NCBI RefSeq assembly: GCF_030409835.1
Contig: NZ_JAUFQO010000001.1
Span: 310,001-374,000, forward strand
DNA: 64,000 nt
Source: Lutimonas halocynthiae
Lineage (GTDB): Bacteria; Bacteroidota; Bacteroidia; Flavobacteriales; Flavobacteriaceae
Direction of reading: 5' to 3'
Of this stretch, positions 52,595-61,416 are shown one piece after another. Positions within the stretch are counted from its first letter, which is position 1. Each line of letters begins with the position of its first letter. The position numbers and the translations under genes are program-made. The notes under the pieces were generated by a model that saw only the letters and a program-made list of their open reading frames with translations, had not been told where the DNA came from and searched no databases.

Positions 52595-53869
52595 TTATTT
52601 CAGATCGAAACCGATGTCTTTTCTGAAATTCATTTTATCAAAATGAATCTTTTCAATATTTTGATAGGATTGTTTCAATGCCTTTTCAAAATCATCTCCG
52701 TAGGAGGTGACTGCTAACACCCTTCCTCCGCTCGTTTTTACTGTTGTTCCGTCTAGTTTGGTTCCAGCGTGAAAAACGATTGAGTCATTTACATTCTCAA
52801 GTCCTTTTATTTCCATTCCCTTGTCATAGGCTTCAGGATACCCTCCTGATACCATCATAACTGTGGTCGTAGATTTGTCCATTACTTTAAGGTTAAAACT
52901 GTCTAGTTTCTTATCGGCTGTAGCGCTTAAAAGTTCTACAAAATCAGATTCAATTCTAGGAATAACAACTTCCGTTTCCGGATCACCCATTCTTACATTA
53001 TACTCTATCACAAAGGGTTCATTATTAACCTTAATCAAGCCAATAAAAATAAAACCTACATATGGAATATTGTCTTTTTTTAAGCCTTCAACAGTTGGAA
53101 CTATAACTCTTTCTTCAACCTTTGAGAGAAATTCCTCATCAGCAAAAGGAACAGGTGAAATAGCACCCATGCCGCCTGTATTTAATCCAACATCTCCTTC
53201 TCCAATACGTTTGTAATCTTTCGCATTAGGTAAAATGACATAGTTTTCACTGTCGGTTAACACGAACGAACTCATTTCAATTCCGTCTAAAAACTCTTCA
53301 ATAACAACTTTAGAACTTGCTGCTCCAAATTTCTGTTGAGCGAGCATTTCTTCTAATTCCTTTTTAGCTTCATTGAGATCATTAAGAATTAACACCCCTT
53401 TACCAGCAGCCAAACCATCCGCTTTAAGCACATAAGGTGGCTTTAGCGAATCAAGAAATTCATACCCTTCTTCTAGGTTTGCAACGGTAAAACTTTTGTA
53501 TTGAGCAGTAGGAATATTGTGCCTGTACATGAACTCCTTAGCGAATTCTTTACTTCCTTCTAATTGTGCCGCATACTTTTGCGGGCCAATCACTGGAACC
53601 CCCTTTAGATCACTATCATTCAAAAAGAAATCATGAACGCCAAGAACCAACGGATCTTCAGGCCCAACGATTACCATTTTGATGTTATGATCAAGTACAG
53701 CTTTTTTAACTTGTTCAAAATCATTTGGGTTGATCGCTAGATTTGTTCCGTATTCAAGTGTTCCGGCATTTCCTGGAGCAATAAAAAGAGCACCACATTT
53801 AGCGCTTTGAGCTAATTTCCAGGCAAATGTACATTCTCTACCTCCCGATCCTAAAATAAGTATGTTCAT
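52595..53869 (-). CDS. purD: Phosphoribosylamine-glycine ligase
   Basis: PurD joins phosphoribosylamine and glycine in purine synthesis. The 424-residue ATP-grasp enzyme has MNILILGSGGRECTFAWKLAQS, MVIVGPEDPLVLGVHDFF, YVLKADGLAAGKGVLI, VVIEEFLDGIEMSSFVLTD, DYKRIGEGDVGLNTGGMGAISP and EYNVRMGDPETEVVIPRI. It has its own upstream TATTTTTG and is followed by a glycosyltransferase gene in the same direction. No other purine gene is adjacent. Confidence 0.96.
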   Translation of the reverse strand: MNILILGSGGRECTFAWKLAQSAKCGALFIAPGNAGTLEYGTNLAINPNDFEQVKKAVLDHNIKMVIVGPEDPLVLGVHDFFLNDSDLKGVPVIGPQKYAAQLEGSKEFAKEFMYRHNIPTAQYKSFTVANLEEGYEFLDSLKPPYVLKADGLAAGKGVLILNDLNEAKKELEEMLAQQKFGAASSKVVIEEFLDGIEMSSFVLTDSENYVILPNAKDYKRIGEGDVGLNTGGMGAISPVPFADEEFLSKVEERVIVPTVEGLKKDNIPYVGFIFIGLIKVNNEPFVIEYNVRMGDPETEVVIPRIESDFVELLSATADKKLDSFNLKVMDKSTTTVMMVSGGYPEAYDKGMEIKGLENVNDSIVFHAGTKLDGTTVKTSGGRVLAVTSYGDDFEKALKQSYQNIEKIHFDKMNFRKDIGFDLK

Positions 53870-53889
53870 GTATGCAGTATTTATGGCTG

Positions 53890-53897
53890 CAAAAATA
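53890..53897 (-). promoter_or_regulatory. -7 element upstream of purD
   Basis: TATTTTTG on the minus strand matches TAnnTTTG, 20 nt upstream of the purD ATG. The upstream -33 element is not evident. Confidence 0.45.
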
Positions 53898-53955
53898 CTT
53901 TAAAAAATTCTATTTAGAATGATTCGGACGCCGATTTAAACCATGAGATGATTTT

Positions 53956-55629
53956 TTAAAAGATCTGTTCTAAAATTTTCTGTGTGATCAGATAAGTAGG
54001 TTTTACACCTGATGTTCCGAGGCCTCCTGAAGCCAGTGTGCTTCCTGTTTCTAATGGATTATCAGAAGCGTAATAAGCATATCTCACTTTTATATCGTTC
54101 TTGATATTGCCTCTTATTTTTGAAGCAGACTGAATTGCTTTTTGATAATGAGCTCCTTCCATTTCAAGTCCAATTACTTTCCAAGTAGAATTATAGAAGA
54201 ATTCTAATATGTCTCTGTTTTGCAAAGAGGTTCCTAGAACGGTAATCATAGAGCCTTCGTAAACGCCTAAACCTCCATCTTGCAAGTCTTCTGCCTTGAG
54301 CTCGTTATGAAAAGGATAATTGTCAGCAGTTCCCTCAAAAATATGCGATGTTGGAATCATAATGTCTCCCTTGATCCCTTCTAAAATACCAGCTTTCCCC
54401 ATCACTGAAACAGACTCAATATTGAGGTGTTTTGCATCTCCGGAAGCTAATCTATACGGTTTTAAAAGCTCATCAAGCGTTTCATAAGCCTGTTCTCCAA
54501 AGGCATAATCCATTACAATAATAACCGGTCTTTCACCTGTTGAATGTTCGATCTTATAGGACGTCAATTCCAGATCAATTTTTTCTGTATCAATGATCTG
54601 CACATCTATATTGGCACCTGTTGTATCTTTAATAAAAGTCAAGCCTTTTTTCGCGGCCCCCTTTTTAATAATTCTTCTGAGTTCTTTATTCTCTTCGTCC
54701 CCTATCAATTCAAATAAGGAAATTCCTTTGTTTGACTTAGCTTCTTTCGGCAGAAACATTGGGCCATAAATAGAATTCATGACGCTATGCATATTCGCAC
54801 TAATCACATGAATGGGTCGATCTAATAAATCTCTATTAGACAATTCATTTTTTATATTTTCAGCCCAAATTTCACCAGATATATGATGGCCAATACGCTC
54901 CCTTAGTATTGGGCTAAAAGTAATTTCATGGTTTTGATCTTCTAAAATTTCATTCAGAGAGAGTTTGCCCATCCAATAAATAACTTGAAACAACCTGTTA
55001 GGTGACTGAGGTAAAGCAAAATTATCATCTGCTTTCTTAATTTCTTCGTAGCTCCTACCTAAAAAAGTAGATAAATGAGCCAAGAGTACTTCCCTCTCAT
55101 TTTCATTGACTTTTTTGTTTTTGAGCACTACCTCTTCAAGATGCTTCCATTCTCTAATGGTATGGCCTTCATCATTGATTAATACCTTGTTCGCAATTTT
55201 TTTTGCCTCAATAAACATAAAGGTCAAATGCGTTAAAATATCATAAATGTCAGATCTTCCTCTGGTTATTTCAATGTTCATTTGATCACGGTCAATTCGG
55301 TAGCAATTTCTTCTTCTTTTGGAAGGAACGATCTTTTTAAAATGAGAGTTTCCTAAACCCTCATCTGCTATAAGGCTAATATAACGGCATTCTGCAATTC
55401 CTTCCGGCAATCTGTCTATGATGTACAACAGGCCTTCTAACTCGGTTATTTCCTGACCTATTGAGCCATATATTTCAGGCTGTAGAACCAATAATTCATT
55501 GATAAGCGTATTTCCAGAAACACCCATGGGTTTGTAAAATCCCCGAATGAACAAGTGGCGCATTGTGATATAAATTCTTTCAATGGCATTCGTTGAAATT
55601 TGCGCTTTGGTCCGTTTAATTTTTTCCAT
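53956..55629 (-). CDS. Uncharacterised protein (DUF6909-like) with nucleoside-phosphorylase-like C-terminus
   Basis: This 557-residue protein is recalled as a flavobacterial family (DUF6909) of unknown function. The N-terminal 350 residues are mostly helical and unfamiliar. The C-terminal 200 residues carry the pattern of nucleoside phosphorylase/MTA-SAH nucleosidase: VIIVMDYAFGEQAY, SVMGKAGILEGIKGDIMIPTSHIFEG (compare G-x-AGxL...GDIVV), VIGLEMEGAHYQKAI (compare the EMEG/EMEA purine-ribose motif) and VRYAYYASDNPL (compare ISDxxD). It could thus act on nucleosides or nucleotides. It overlaps the S41 peptidase gene by 14 nt. Confidence 0.75.
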   Translation of the reverse strand: MEKIKRTKAQISTNAIERIYITMRHLFIRGFYKPMGVSGNTLINELLVLQPEIYGSIGQEITELEGLLYIIDRLPEGIAECRYISLIADEGLGNSHFKKIVPSKRRRNCYRIDRDQMNIEITRGRSDIYDILTHLTFMFIEAKKIANKVLINDEGHTIREWKHLEEVVLKNKKVNENEREVLLAHLSTFLGRSYEEIKKADDNFALPQSPNRLFQVIYWMGKLSLNEILEDQNHEITFSPILRERIGHHISGEIWAENIKNELSNRDLLDRPIHVISANMHSVMNSIYGPMFLPKEAKSNKGISLFELIGDEENKELRRIIKKGAAKKGLTFIKDTTGANIDVQIIDTEKIDLELTSYKIEHSTGERPVIIVMDYAFGEQAYETLDELLKPYRLASGDAKHLNIESVSVMGKAGILEGIKGDIMIPTSHIFEGTADNYPFHNELKAEDLQDGGLGVYEGSMITVLGTSLQNRDILEFFYNSTWKVIGLEMEGAHYQKAIQSASKIRGNIKNDIKVRYAYYASDNPLETGSTLASGGLGTSGVKPTYLITQKILEQIF

Positions 55630-57259
55630 TCAATAATATACTTCTGTATTGTTCGTCATTTTCAAGTACTGAAATAGCCTCTTTGATAAAAGGACTAAAT
55701 GCAATATGGTTTTGGTACTCTCCTTTTTTAAAATAGTAACGATTTATAATTTCATCACTAAGCAATTCTTTGATGCTTTCTTTATTCTTGTTTAATTCTT
55801 CAATTTTTTGTTTTTGTAATTGCTGCACTAAATCTTCATAAGAATTTTTTATCCCTTTCGAAAGCGCTTCTTTTTCTGAAAGTTCAAAGGCCTGTTCAAA
55901 TTTCTTTTCAGTCTTAGTTTCAAAATTAGAACTTCCTTCCTCAACAAATGAAATAAAGTCTTCATATTCTTTATCTTCAAAAATATATGCTTCTGGAGCT
56001 GCAATACTCGGGTTTTCAAGATAGTAGACCGATGCAAAATTAAAAATCGCATCAGATCTTAATAAAGCCTCTGTTGATTCTGTCAATTCTGGTTTTTCAA
56101 TTTCAATATCAGGAGATATACCTCCTCCATCATAAACAGTTCGTCCGTTTTTAGTCTTAAAGGCATTTCTATTCTCTTCCGCAAATTTTGGAACGTCATC
56201 CCCATCTCTATGGGTATAATCCAATTCCTGGATATTTCTTCCACTAGGGGTGTAATATTTCGAAATCGTTAATTTTAATTTGGTACCGTAGGTAAGGTTT
56301 CTATAACGTTGCACTAAACCTTTACCAAATGATCTTTCTCCTAATATAACGGCCCTGTCAAGATCTTGTAAAGATCCTGCAACAATCTCTGAAGCCGAAG
56401 CAGACCTTCCATCGATAAGCACTACAATTGGCATATCGAGATCAATAGGTTCATACCTTGTTCTATAAATTTCGCTCCATTTTTTTAACTTGGCCTTGGT
56501 ACTAACAACAACCTCGTTTTTTGGCACAAAGAAATTCGTAATGTTGATGGCTTCATTTAACAATCCCCCTGGATTGCCTCTTAAATCAAGGATAAGTTTA
56601 TTCATTCCCTTTTCCTTCAGGTCTGCAAAGGCTGACTTCACAGATGCTGAAGCCTTGTTGTTAAATTTGTTAAACGCAATATATCCGATCTCATCACTTA
56701 CCATTTCAAAGTGAGGAACAGGGTTAACCAAAATTTTCTCTCTCTTAACGGTAAAATCCAATGTTTCTTTTTGTCTTTTAATAACCAACTTTACTGTGGT
56801 GTCAGGCACTCCTTTCAACAGTGCCGAAATTTGATCACTATCATAGTCATCTACTAAAATGTCGTCAATTTTTACAATTTCATCACCTACTTTAATGCCT
56901 TCTTCCTCAGCAGAATACCCCTCAAACACTTCTGATATGACCAGTTTTTTATCATAATAATGTGACTCAGCGCCAATTCCACTGTATTCTCCTGAAGAAT
57001 TAATCTTTACCTCTTCTACCCCTTGCTCATCGTAATACCTCGTATAAGGATCAAGGTCTTCGAGCATTTCATTGATTGCCTTCTCTGTTAATTCAGCAGG
57101 GTTAATTTCATCGATATAATATAGGTTCAACTCTTTGAATAAAGTTGTGTAAATTTCCATTTGCTTAGCAACCTCGAAAAAATCGGATTTAAAAGCCACT
57201 AAAAATGAGCTCATAATTACCAGACTTCCGATCACTATTCCTCTTTTCATTCCTTTCAT
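55616..57259 (-). CDS. S41-family C-terminal processing peptidase
   Basis: This 547-residue exported serine peptidase has one N-terminal membrane/signal segment (IVIGSLVIMSSFLVAFKS), a PDZ domain (YSGIGAESHYYDKKLVISEVFEGYSAEEEGIKVGDEIVKIDD in its parts) and the S41 core. The latter has LILDLRGNPGGLLNEAINI, the catalytic Ser in DGRSASASEIVAGSLQD and Lys in GERSFGKGLVQ. A long C-terminal coiled part (KQKIEELNKNKESIKELL) follows. It is downstream of rnpA with a one-nt gap and overlaps the next gene, so the three form an operon. Exact substrate unknown. Confidence 0.93.
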   Translation of the reverse strand: MKGMKRGIVIGSLVIMSSFLVAFKSDFFEVAKQMEIYTTLFKELNLYYIDEINPAELTEKAINEMLEDLDPYTRYYDEQGVEEVKINSSGEYSGIGAESHYYDKKLVISEVFEGYSAEEEGIKVGDEIVKIDDILVDDYDSDQISALLKGVPDTTVKLVIKRQKETLDFTVKREKILVNPVPHFEMVSDEIGYIAFNKFNNKASASVKSAFADLKEKGMNKLILDLRGNPGGLLNEAINITNFFVPKNEVVVSTKAKLKKWSEIYRTRYEPIDLDMPIVVLIDGRSASASEIVAGSLQDLDRAVILGERSFGKGLVQRYRNLTYGTKLKLTISKYYTPSGRNIQELDYTHRDGDDVPKFAEENRNAFKTKNGRTVYDGGGISPDIEIEKPELTESTEALLRSDAIFNFASVYYLENPSIAAPEAYIFEDKEYEDFISFVEEGSSNFETKTEKKFEQAFELSEKEALSKGIKNSYEDLVQQLQKQKIEELNKNKESIKELLSDEIINRYYFKKGEYQNHIAFSPFIKEAISVLENDEQYRSILLNGKN

Positions 57260-57260
57260 C

Positions 57261-57641
57261 TTAATGAGATTTTTGTTTTTGTAAAAACTTTTGAATCAAA
57301 TCAATCATTTTCTCTTCCATTTTTTGATATGATACTTCGCTTTTCGCTTGATATATAAACATCAGAATATGCTTTTTAGTATCATCATCGTTGTAAATCA
57401 AGTATTTATTTTTCCTGTAAGATTCTCGCATCAATCTCTTGATTCGATTCCTATCTACAGCACTCTTAAAATTTCGTTTGGAAACCGATACCCCTGCTTG
57501 AACTTTGAAGGGGGAGTCATGGTCATTTTCAAGATAGACCATTTTCAAGGGAAACACTGAAGCTGATTTGCCTGAGGCAAACAATTCTGTGATAAGATTT
57601 TTCTTTTTTAGCTTCTCTTCCTTACTAAACGTGTTCCGCAT
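57261..57641 (-). CDS. rnpA: Ribonuclease P protein component
   Basis: RnpA is the protein subunit of RNase P, which matures tRNA 5' ends. The roughly 126-residue protein has the N-terminal KEEKLKKKNLITELFASGKSA, FKVQAGVSVSKRNFKSAVDRNRIKRLMRESYR (the RNR signature region) and HILMFIYQAKSEVSYQKME. The frame begins with a TTG at 57650, but the ATG at 57641 (MRNTFSKEEKL) fits relatives. A TAACTTTG lies at 57648-57655, only seven nt before that ATG, so the transcript may be almost leaderless. rpmH is not adjacent. Confidence 0.92.
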   Translation of the reverse strand: MRNTFSKEEKLKKKNLITELFASGKSASVFPLKMVYLENDHDSPFKVQAGVSVSKRNFKSAVDRNRIKRLMRESYRKNKYLIYNDDDTKKHILMFIYQAKSEVSYQKMEEKMIDLIQKFLQKQKSH

Positions 57642-57647
57642 AGAGGC

Positions 57648-57655
57648 CAAAGTTA
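57648..57655 (-). promoter_or_regulatory. -7 element directly upstream of rnpA
   Basis: TAACTTTG on the minus strand matches TAnnTTTG and ends six nt before the rnpA ATG. No TTG at the expected -33 position. Confidence 0.4.
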
Positions 57656-57692
57656 GTCATTTATTTTTTATGTATTTAAAAGTTTAAGGCAC

Positions 57693-57724
57693 TTGTTTTT
57701 ATCAAACCAATAATTGTAACTTTG
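57693..57724 (+). promoter_or_regulatory. Promoter of the acyl-CoA dehydrogenase gene
   Basis: TTG (57693-57695), a 21-nt spacer and TAACTTTG (57717-57724) fit the Bacteroidota consensus, 25 nt upstream of the ATG. Confidence 0.6.
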
Positions 57725-57749
57725 CTTTTTTATCAAAACAATAAAAGCT

Positions 57750-58928
57750 ATGGCTGCAGATCAATTTCAAGCTCCCGATTATTTTCTATTGGATGATTTA
57801 TTAACTGAAGAGCATAAACTTGTAAGAGATGCCTGTCGTGAATGGGTAAAGCGCGAAGTTTCACCAATAATTGAGGATGCCGCCCAAGACGCGAAATTTC
57901 CTCATCAACTATTAAGTGGTTTAGCCGAAATCGGCGCATTCGGACCTTATATTCCTGAAGAATATGGTGGCGCCGGACTCGATCAAATTTCATATGGCCT
58001 CATTATGCAGGAAATTGAAAGAGGTGATTCTGGCATTAGATCAACCGCTTCGGTTCAATCATCACTTGTGATGTATCCCATATGGAAATATGGAGACGAG
58101 GCTCAAAAAAACAAATATTTACCTAAACTTGCTTCTGGTGAAATGATCGGTTGTTTCGGTCTTACTGAGCCTAACCACGGATCTAATCCAGGAGGAATGG
58201 AGACCAAGTACAAAGATATGGGCGACCATTATTTATTGAATGGTGCTAAATTATGGATCTCTAATTCACCCTTCGCTGATATAGCAGTTGTGTGGGCAAA
58301 AAATGAAGAAGGAAGGATTCATGGTCTAATCGTCGAAAGAGGCATGGAAGGTTTCTCAACACCAGAAACACATCATAAATGGTCACTGAGAGCTTCAGCC
58401 ACCGGAGAATTGATTTTTGACAATGTAAAGATCCCAAAAGAAAACCTGCTTCCAAATAAAAGCGGTTTAGGAGCTCCACTTGGTTGTCTTGATTCTGCAA
58501 GATATGGTATTGCATGGGGTGCTATCGGAGCTGCTATGGACTGTTATGATACGGCTTTAAGATATGCCAAAGAAAGAATTCAGTTTGGCAAACCAATTGC
58601 CGGTTTTCAATTGCAACAAAAGAAGTTAGCCGAAATGATCACTGAGATTACAAAGGCACAATTGTTAACATGGAGATTGGGTGTTTTAAAAAATGAAAAC
58701 AGAGCTAGTTCAGCTCAAATTTCTATGGCCAAAAGGAATAATGTTGAAATGGCATTAAATATTGCACGAGAGGCAAGACAGATCCTAGGTGCAATGGGTA
58801 TAACGGGTGATTTTTCTATCATGAGACATATGATGAATCTTGAATCGGTCATTACTTATGAAGGAACGCATGATATTCATCTGCTCATAACAGGAATGGA
58901 CATTACAGGGATTCCCGCCTTTAACTAG
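57750..58928 (+). CDS. Acyl-CoA dehydrogenase, glutaryl-CoA dehydrogenase-like
   Basis: This 392-residue FAD enzyme has the acyl-CoA dehydrogenase landmarks: MIGCFGLTEPNHGSNPGGM, LLNGAKLWISNSPFADIAVVWA, FDNVKIPKENLLP, YAKERIQFGKPIAGFQ and ARQILGAMGITGDFSIMRHMMNLESV in their parts. The C-terminal VITYEGTHDIHLLITGMDITGIPAF is very close to glutaryl-CoA dehydrogenase, with the catalytic Glu in YEGTHDIH. It therefore probably oxidises and decarboxylates glutaryl-CoA in lysine or tryptophan breakdown, but other short-chain substrates cannot be excluded. It is divergent from rnpA. Confidence 0.9.
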   Translation: MAADQFQAPDYFLLDDLLTEEHKLVRDACREWVKREVSPIIEDAAQDAKFPHQLLSGLAEIGAFGPYIPEEYGGAGLDQISYGLIMQEIERGDSGIRSTASVQSSLVMYPIWKYGDEAQKNKYLPKLASGEMIGCFGLTEPNHGSNPGGMETKYKDMGDHYLLNGAKLWISNSPFADIAVVWAKNEEGRIHGLIVERGMEGFSTPETHHKWSLRASATGELIFDNVKIPKENLLPNKSGLGAPLGCLDSARYGIAWGAIGAAMDCYDTALRYAKERIQFGKPIAGFQLQQKKLAEMITEITKAQLLTWRLGVLKNENRASSAQISMAKRNNVEMALNIAREARQILGAMGITGDFSIMRHMMNLESVITYEGTHDIHLLITGMDITGIPAFN

Positions 58929-58972
58929 TCGGTTAAAACCCTTATCGTAATACGCTACAAAAATACCAACTT

Positions 58973-59767
58973 ATGAAAAACTTTCTTATTTTTCCATTAG
59001 TGTTGTTGTTCTATGCGTCAAATATGGAATATGCTGAAAACCTAAGCAATTCTCAAGCGTCGAACTCCAAACAAAAAATAAATTATTCTGAAGCTACAAT
59101 TGGGCTTCAGGGTGCATGGACAAGTTCCGAAACGAATGAAATAGGAGACGATATAACGATAACCACCATTGTTATGGATGGATATCTTGCTGAAACTTTT
59201 TATAATAAAAAGACCAACGAGTTTGTTAAAACCTTTGGTGGTTACTGGACTGTTAAAGACAGCGTGTTTTCATTAACCCAAGAATTTTCGTCTAGTGACA
59301 GCTCATCTGTTGGAAAAACAAGAGATCTTATTTTTGATCTTAAAGGAGATACTATAACCTTCAAAGGAAGTGACAAGATTTGGACAAGAATTGACGATGG
59401 ACAAAAAGGTGATCTCAACGGAGCATGGCTTATATCAGGAAGAGAAAGAGATGGAGATATGTTAAGGCGCAGTCCAGGGGATCGGAAAACAATGAAAATC
59501 TTATCGGGTTCACGATTTCAATGGATCGCCTATAATACTGCTACGGGTAAATTTTCTGGAACCGGCGGCGGCACCTACACGGCAAAAAAAGGCACTTATA
59601 CCGAGCACATTGAGTTCTTTTCTAGAGATAACAGTAGGGTTGGCGCCAGTCTGTCTTTTCAGTATGAAGTCAAGGAAAATGAATGGCATCATCGTGGCTT
59701 AAGCTCTAAAGAAAAACCCATTTATGAAATCTGGAGCCCAAGAATCATGCCTCAAAAAGAACCATAA
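58973..59767 (+). CDS. Secreted protein with internally duplicated lipocalin-like domain
   Basis: This 264-residue protein has an N-terminal hydrophobic signal (MKNFLIFPLVLLFYASN) and two similar halves. The first begins GLQGAWTSSE and contains FVKTFGGYWTVKDSVF and EFSSSDSSSVGKT. The second begins DLNGAWLISG and contains KFSGTGGGTYTAKKGTY and EFFSRDNSRVGAS at matching spacing. The L-GAW start, beta-rich content and W-R ends suggest a lipocalin-like fold in each half. Ligand and function unknown. It follows the acyl-CoA dehydrogenase by 44 nt and precedes the M61-like peptidase. Confidence 0.72.
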   Translation: MKNFLIFPLVLLFYASNMEYAENLSNSQASNSKQKINYSEATIGLQGAWTSSETNEIGDDITITTIVMDGYLAETFYNKKTNEFVKTFGGYWTVKDSVFSLTQEFSSSDSSSVGKTRDLIFDLKGDTITFKGSDKIWTRIDDGQKGDLNGAWLISGRERDGDMLRRSPGDRKTMKILSGSRFQWIAYNTATGKFSGTGGGTYTAKKGTYTEHIEFFSRDNSRVGASLSFQYEVKENEWHHRGLSSKEKPIYEIWSPRIMPQKEP

Positions 59768-59847
59768 ATAATAAAGCGCTAACTAAAAGGTGAGATGTAA
59801 CCATTTCCTGACCTGCTCGTCATATTAGAGAGACTAAATTATTTCCC

Positions 59848-61356
59848 ATGGATCTTTTTAATAATTCACCGCTAAAAATTCTAACCTTCATCTTTCTTCT
59901 GTCGTTGATTCCTTCTAATCAATTATGCGCTAATACTGGTTCAGATTCAACATCCTATAGCATTTCGATCAATAAGAACAACATTAAGAAAGCTATTGTT
60001 GAATGTATTGTAAAAATCGAAGATTCTTCTCTCTTCATGAGCTCAATAGGAGCAAATCAATTTCCAAATAGATGGGCCAACTTTATTCATGAACTCAAAG
60101 CAACAACTCCTGAAGGAAAACCTGTTGAATTGAAATCCTTAGATGGAGCTAAATGGAAAGTTCATGTATCTGACGGATCCTATGTCAAATTGCATTATGA
60201 AGTCCACCTAGATCATGAAGAGCATGAATGGAGCGGAGGTGTTGACGGCGCCGCATATGCCCGTAAATGGGGTGTTTTTTACACAGGTCGGAGCGTTTTT
60301 ATCATGTCTGGTAAAGAAAAGCAGCATATTAAGGTCCGTTTTTATCTGCCTGAAATCTGGAAAGTTTCAAGTCCATGGCGTATCATTGAAAACCAAGGAA
60401 ATAGCTACCTTATAGACAATCTTACTTCATTAACTGATTCAATGTTTTTCGCCGGAACGCATGAAGAAATCATTCTTATTAGAGATGATTTTCAATTGAT
60501 TTTTGCTCTCGGAGGCGATGAAATCGTTAAACAAAAAGAATCATTCTCTAAAATGGCTACTGGCGTTTTGGATTATTATATTGATCTTATGGAAGGCGTT
60601 CCAAATCCGTCTCCAGACAATAAATTCAGCAAGTCTATTGTAGTTATTAATTCTTCGTCTAAAACAGACGGTGAAGTTATTGGAAACAATATTAGCATCC
60701 TACTTGAAAAGGATGGAGACGAAATGTCAGAACTGATTGGTCGTTTTATATTTGCTCATGAATTTTTTCATCTTTGGAGCGGAAAATCCTTTGCTCCATT
60801 GAATGATGATTGTGAATGGTTCAAAGAGGGATTTGCCAATTATTATACTTTAAAATCACTATTTCATATAGGTTATCTCAATAAAGAATCATACCTAAAA
60901 GTGTTGAATGACTTTTTCTATCAGCGCTATATTACTGATAAAGGAACTGGCAAGTTATCAATGATAGATGGAGCGCTAAAACACGATCATTGGGGCTTGA
61001 TTTACAGTGGTGGTTTCTTTATTGGTATCTCTCAGGATATGCTAATACGCTCTTCCACTGCCAATCAAAGCAGTATTGATGATGTTATGAGAATCTTATT
61101 TAAAAAATACGGAGGAACTAACGAAGGCTATACCTTAAGCGAACTACAGAAATTAATGTCTGAAGCAAGCGGAAAAGATCAAACAGCTTTTTTTAATACC
61201 TATATTCAAGGCGTTGCAAAAATACCCTTGGATCATTATTTAAATATGGGAGGGTTTGATGCTATTGAGGAAAACGGAAAACTTTTGGTTTCTTTAAAGA
61301 AGGATGCGATTCCAACTGAAAAACAAATTAGTGATGGCTTATTCGGTATAAAATAA
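59848..61356 (+). CDS. M61/M1-like (gluzincin) metallopeptidase, exported
   Basis: This 502-residue protein has an N-terminal signal (ILTFIFLLSLIPSNQLCA) and the gluzincin zinc site: HEFFH at residues 304-308 and, 18 residues later, Glu327 in WFKEGFANYYT. Its N-terminal beta domain and the HEFFHLWSG stretch are closest to glycyl aminopeptidases of family M61. A C-terminal PDZ domain, present in many M61 members, is not obvious; the end (LYGIK-like tail, QISDGLFGIK) is short. It is probably an aminopeptidase in the periplasm or at the surface. Confidence 0.82.
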   Translation: MDLFNNSPLKILTFIFLLSLIPSNQLCANTGSDSTSYSISINKNNIKKAIVECIVKIEDSSLFMSSIGANQFPNRWANFIHELKATTPEGKPVELKSLDGAKWKVHVSDGSYVKLHYEVHLDHEEHEWSGGVDGAAYARKWGVFYTGRSVFIMSGKEKQHIKVRFYLPEIWKVSSPWRIIENQGNSYLIDNLTSLTDSMFFAGTHEEIILIRDDFQLIFALGGDEIVKQKESFSKMATGVLDYYIDLMEGVPNPSPDNKFSKSIVVINSSSKTDGEVIGNNISILLEKDGDEMSELIGRFIFAHEFFHLWSGKSFAPLNDDCEWFKEGFANYYTLKSLFHIGYLNKESYLKVLNDFFYQRYITDKGTGKLSMIDGALKHDHWGLIYSGGFFIGISQDMLIRSSTANQSSIDDVMRILFKKYGGTNEGYTLSELQKLMSEASGKDQTAFFNTYIQGVAKIPLDHYLNMGGFDAIEENGKLLVSLKKDAIPTEKQISDGLFGIK

Positions 61357-61416
61357 TTCAAAGTTCTTGACTCGTACTTATGCTTAACTTAATTTAGCAG
61401 GAGAACTATCCAGCTA

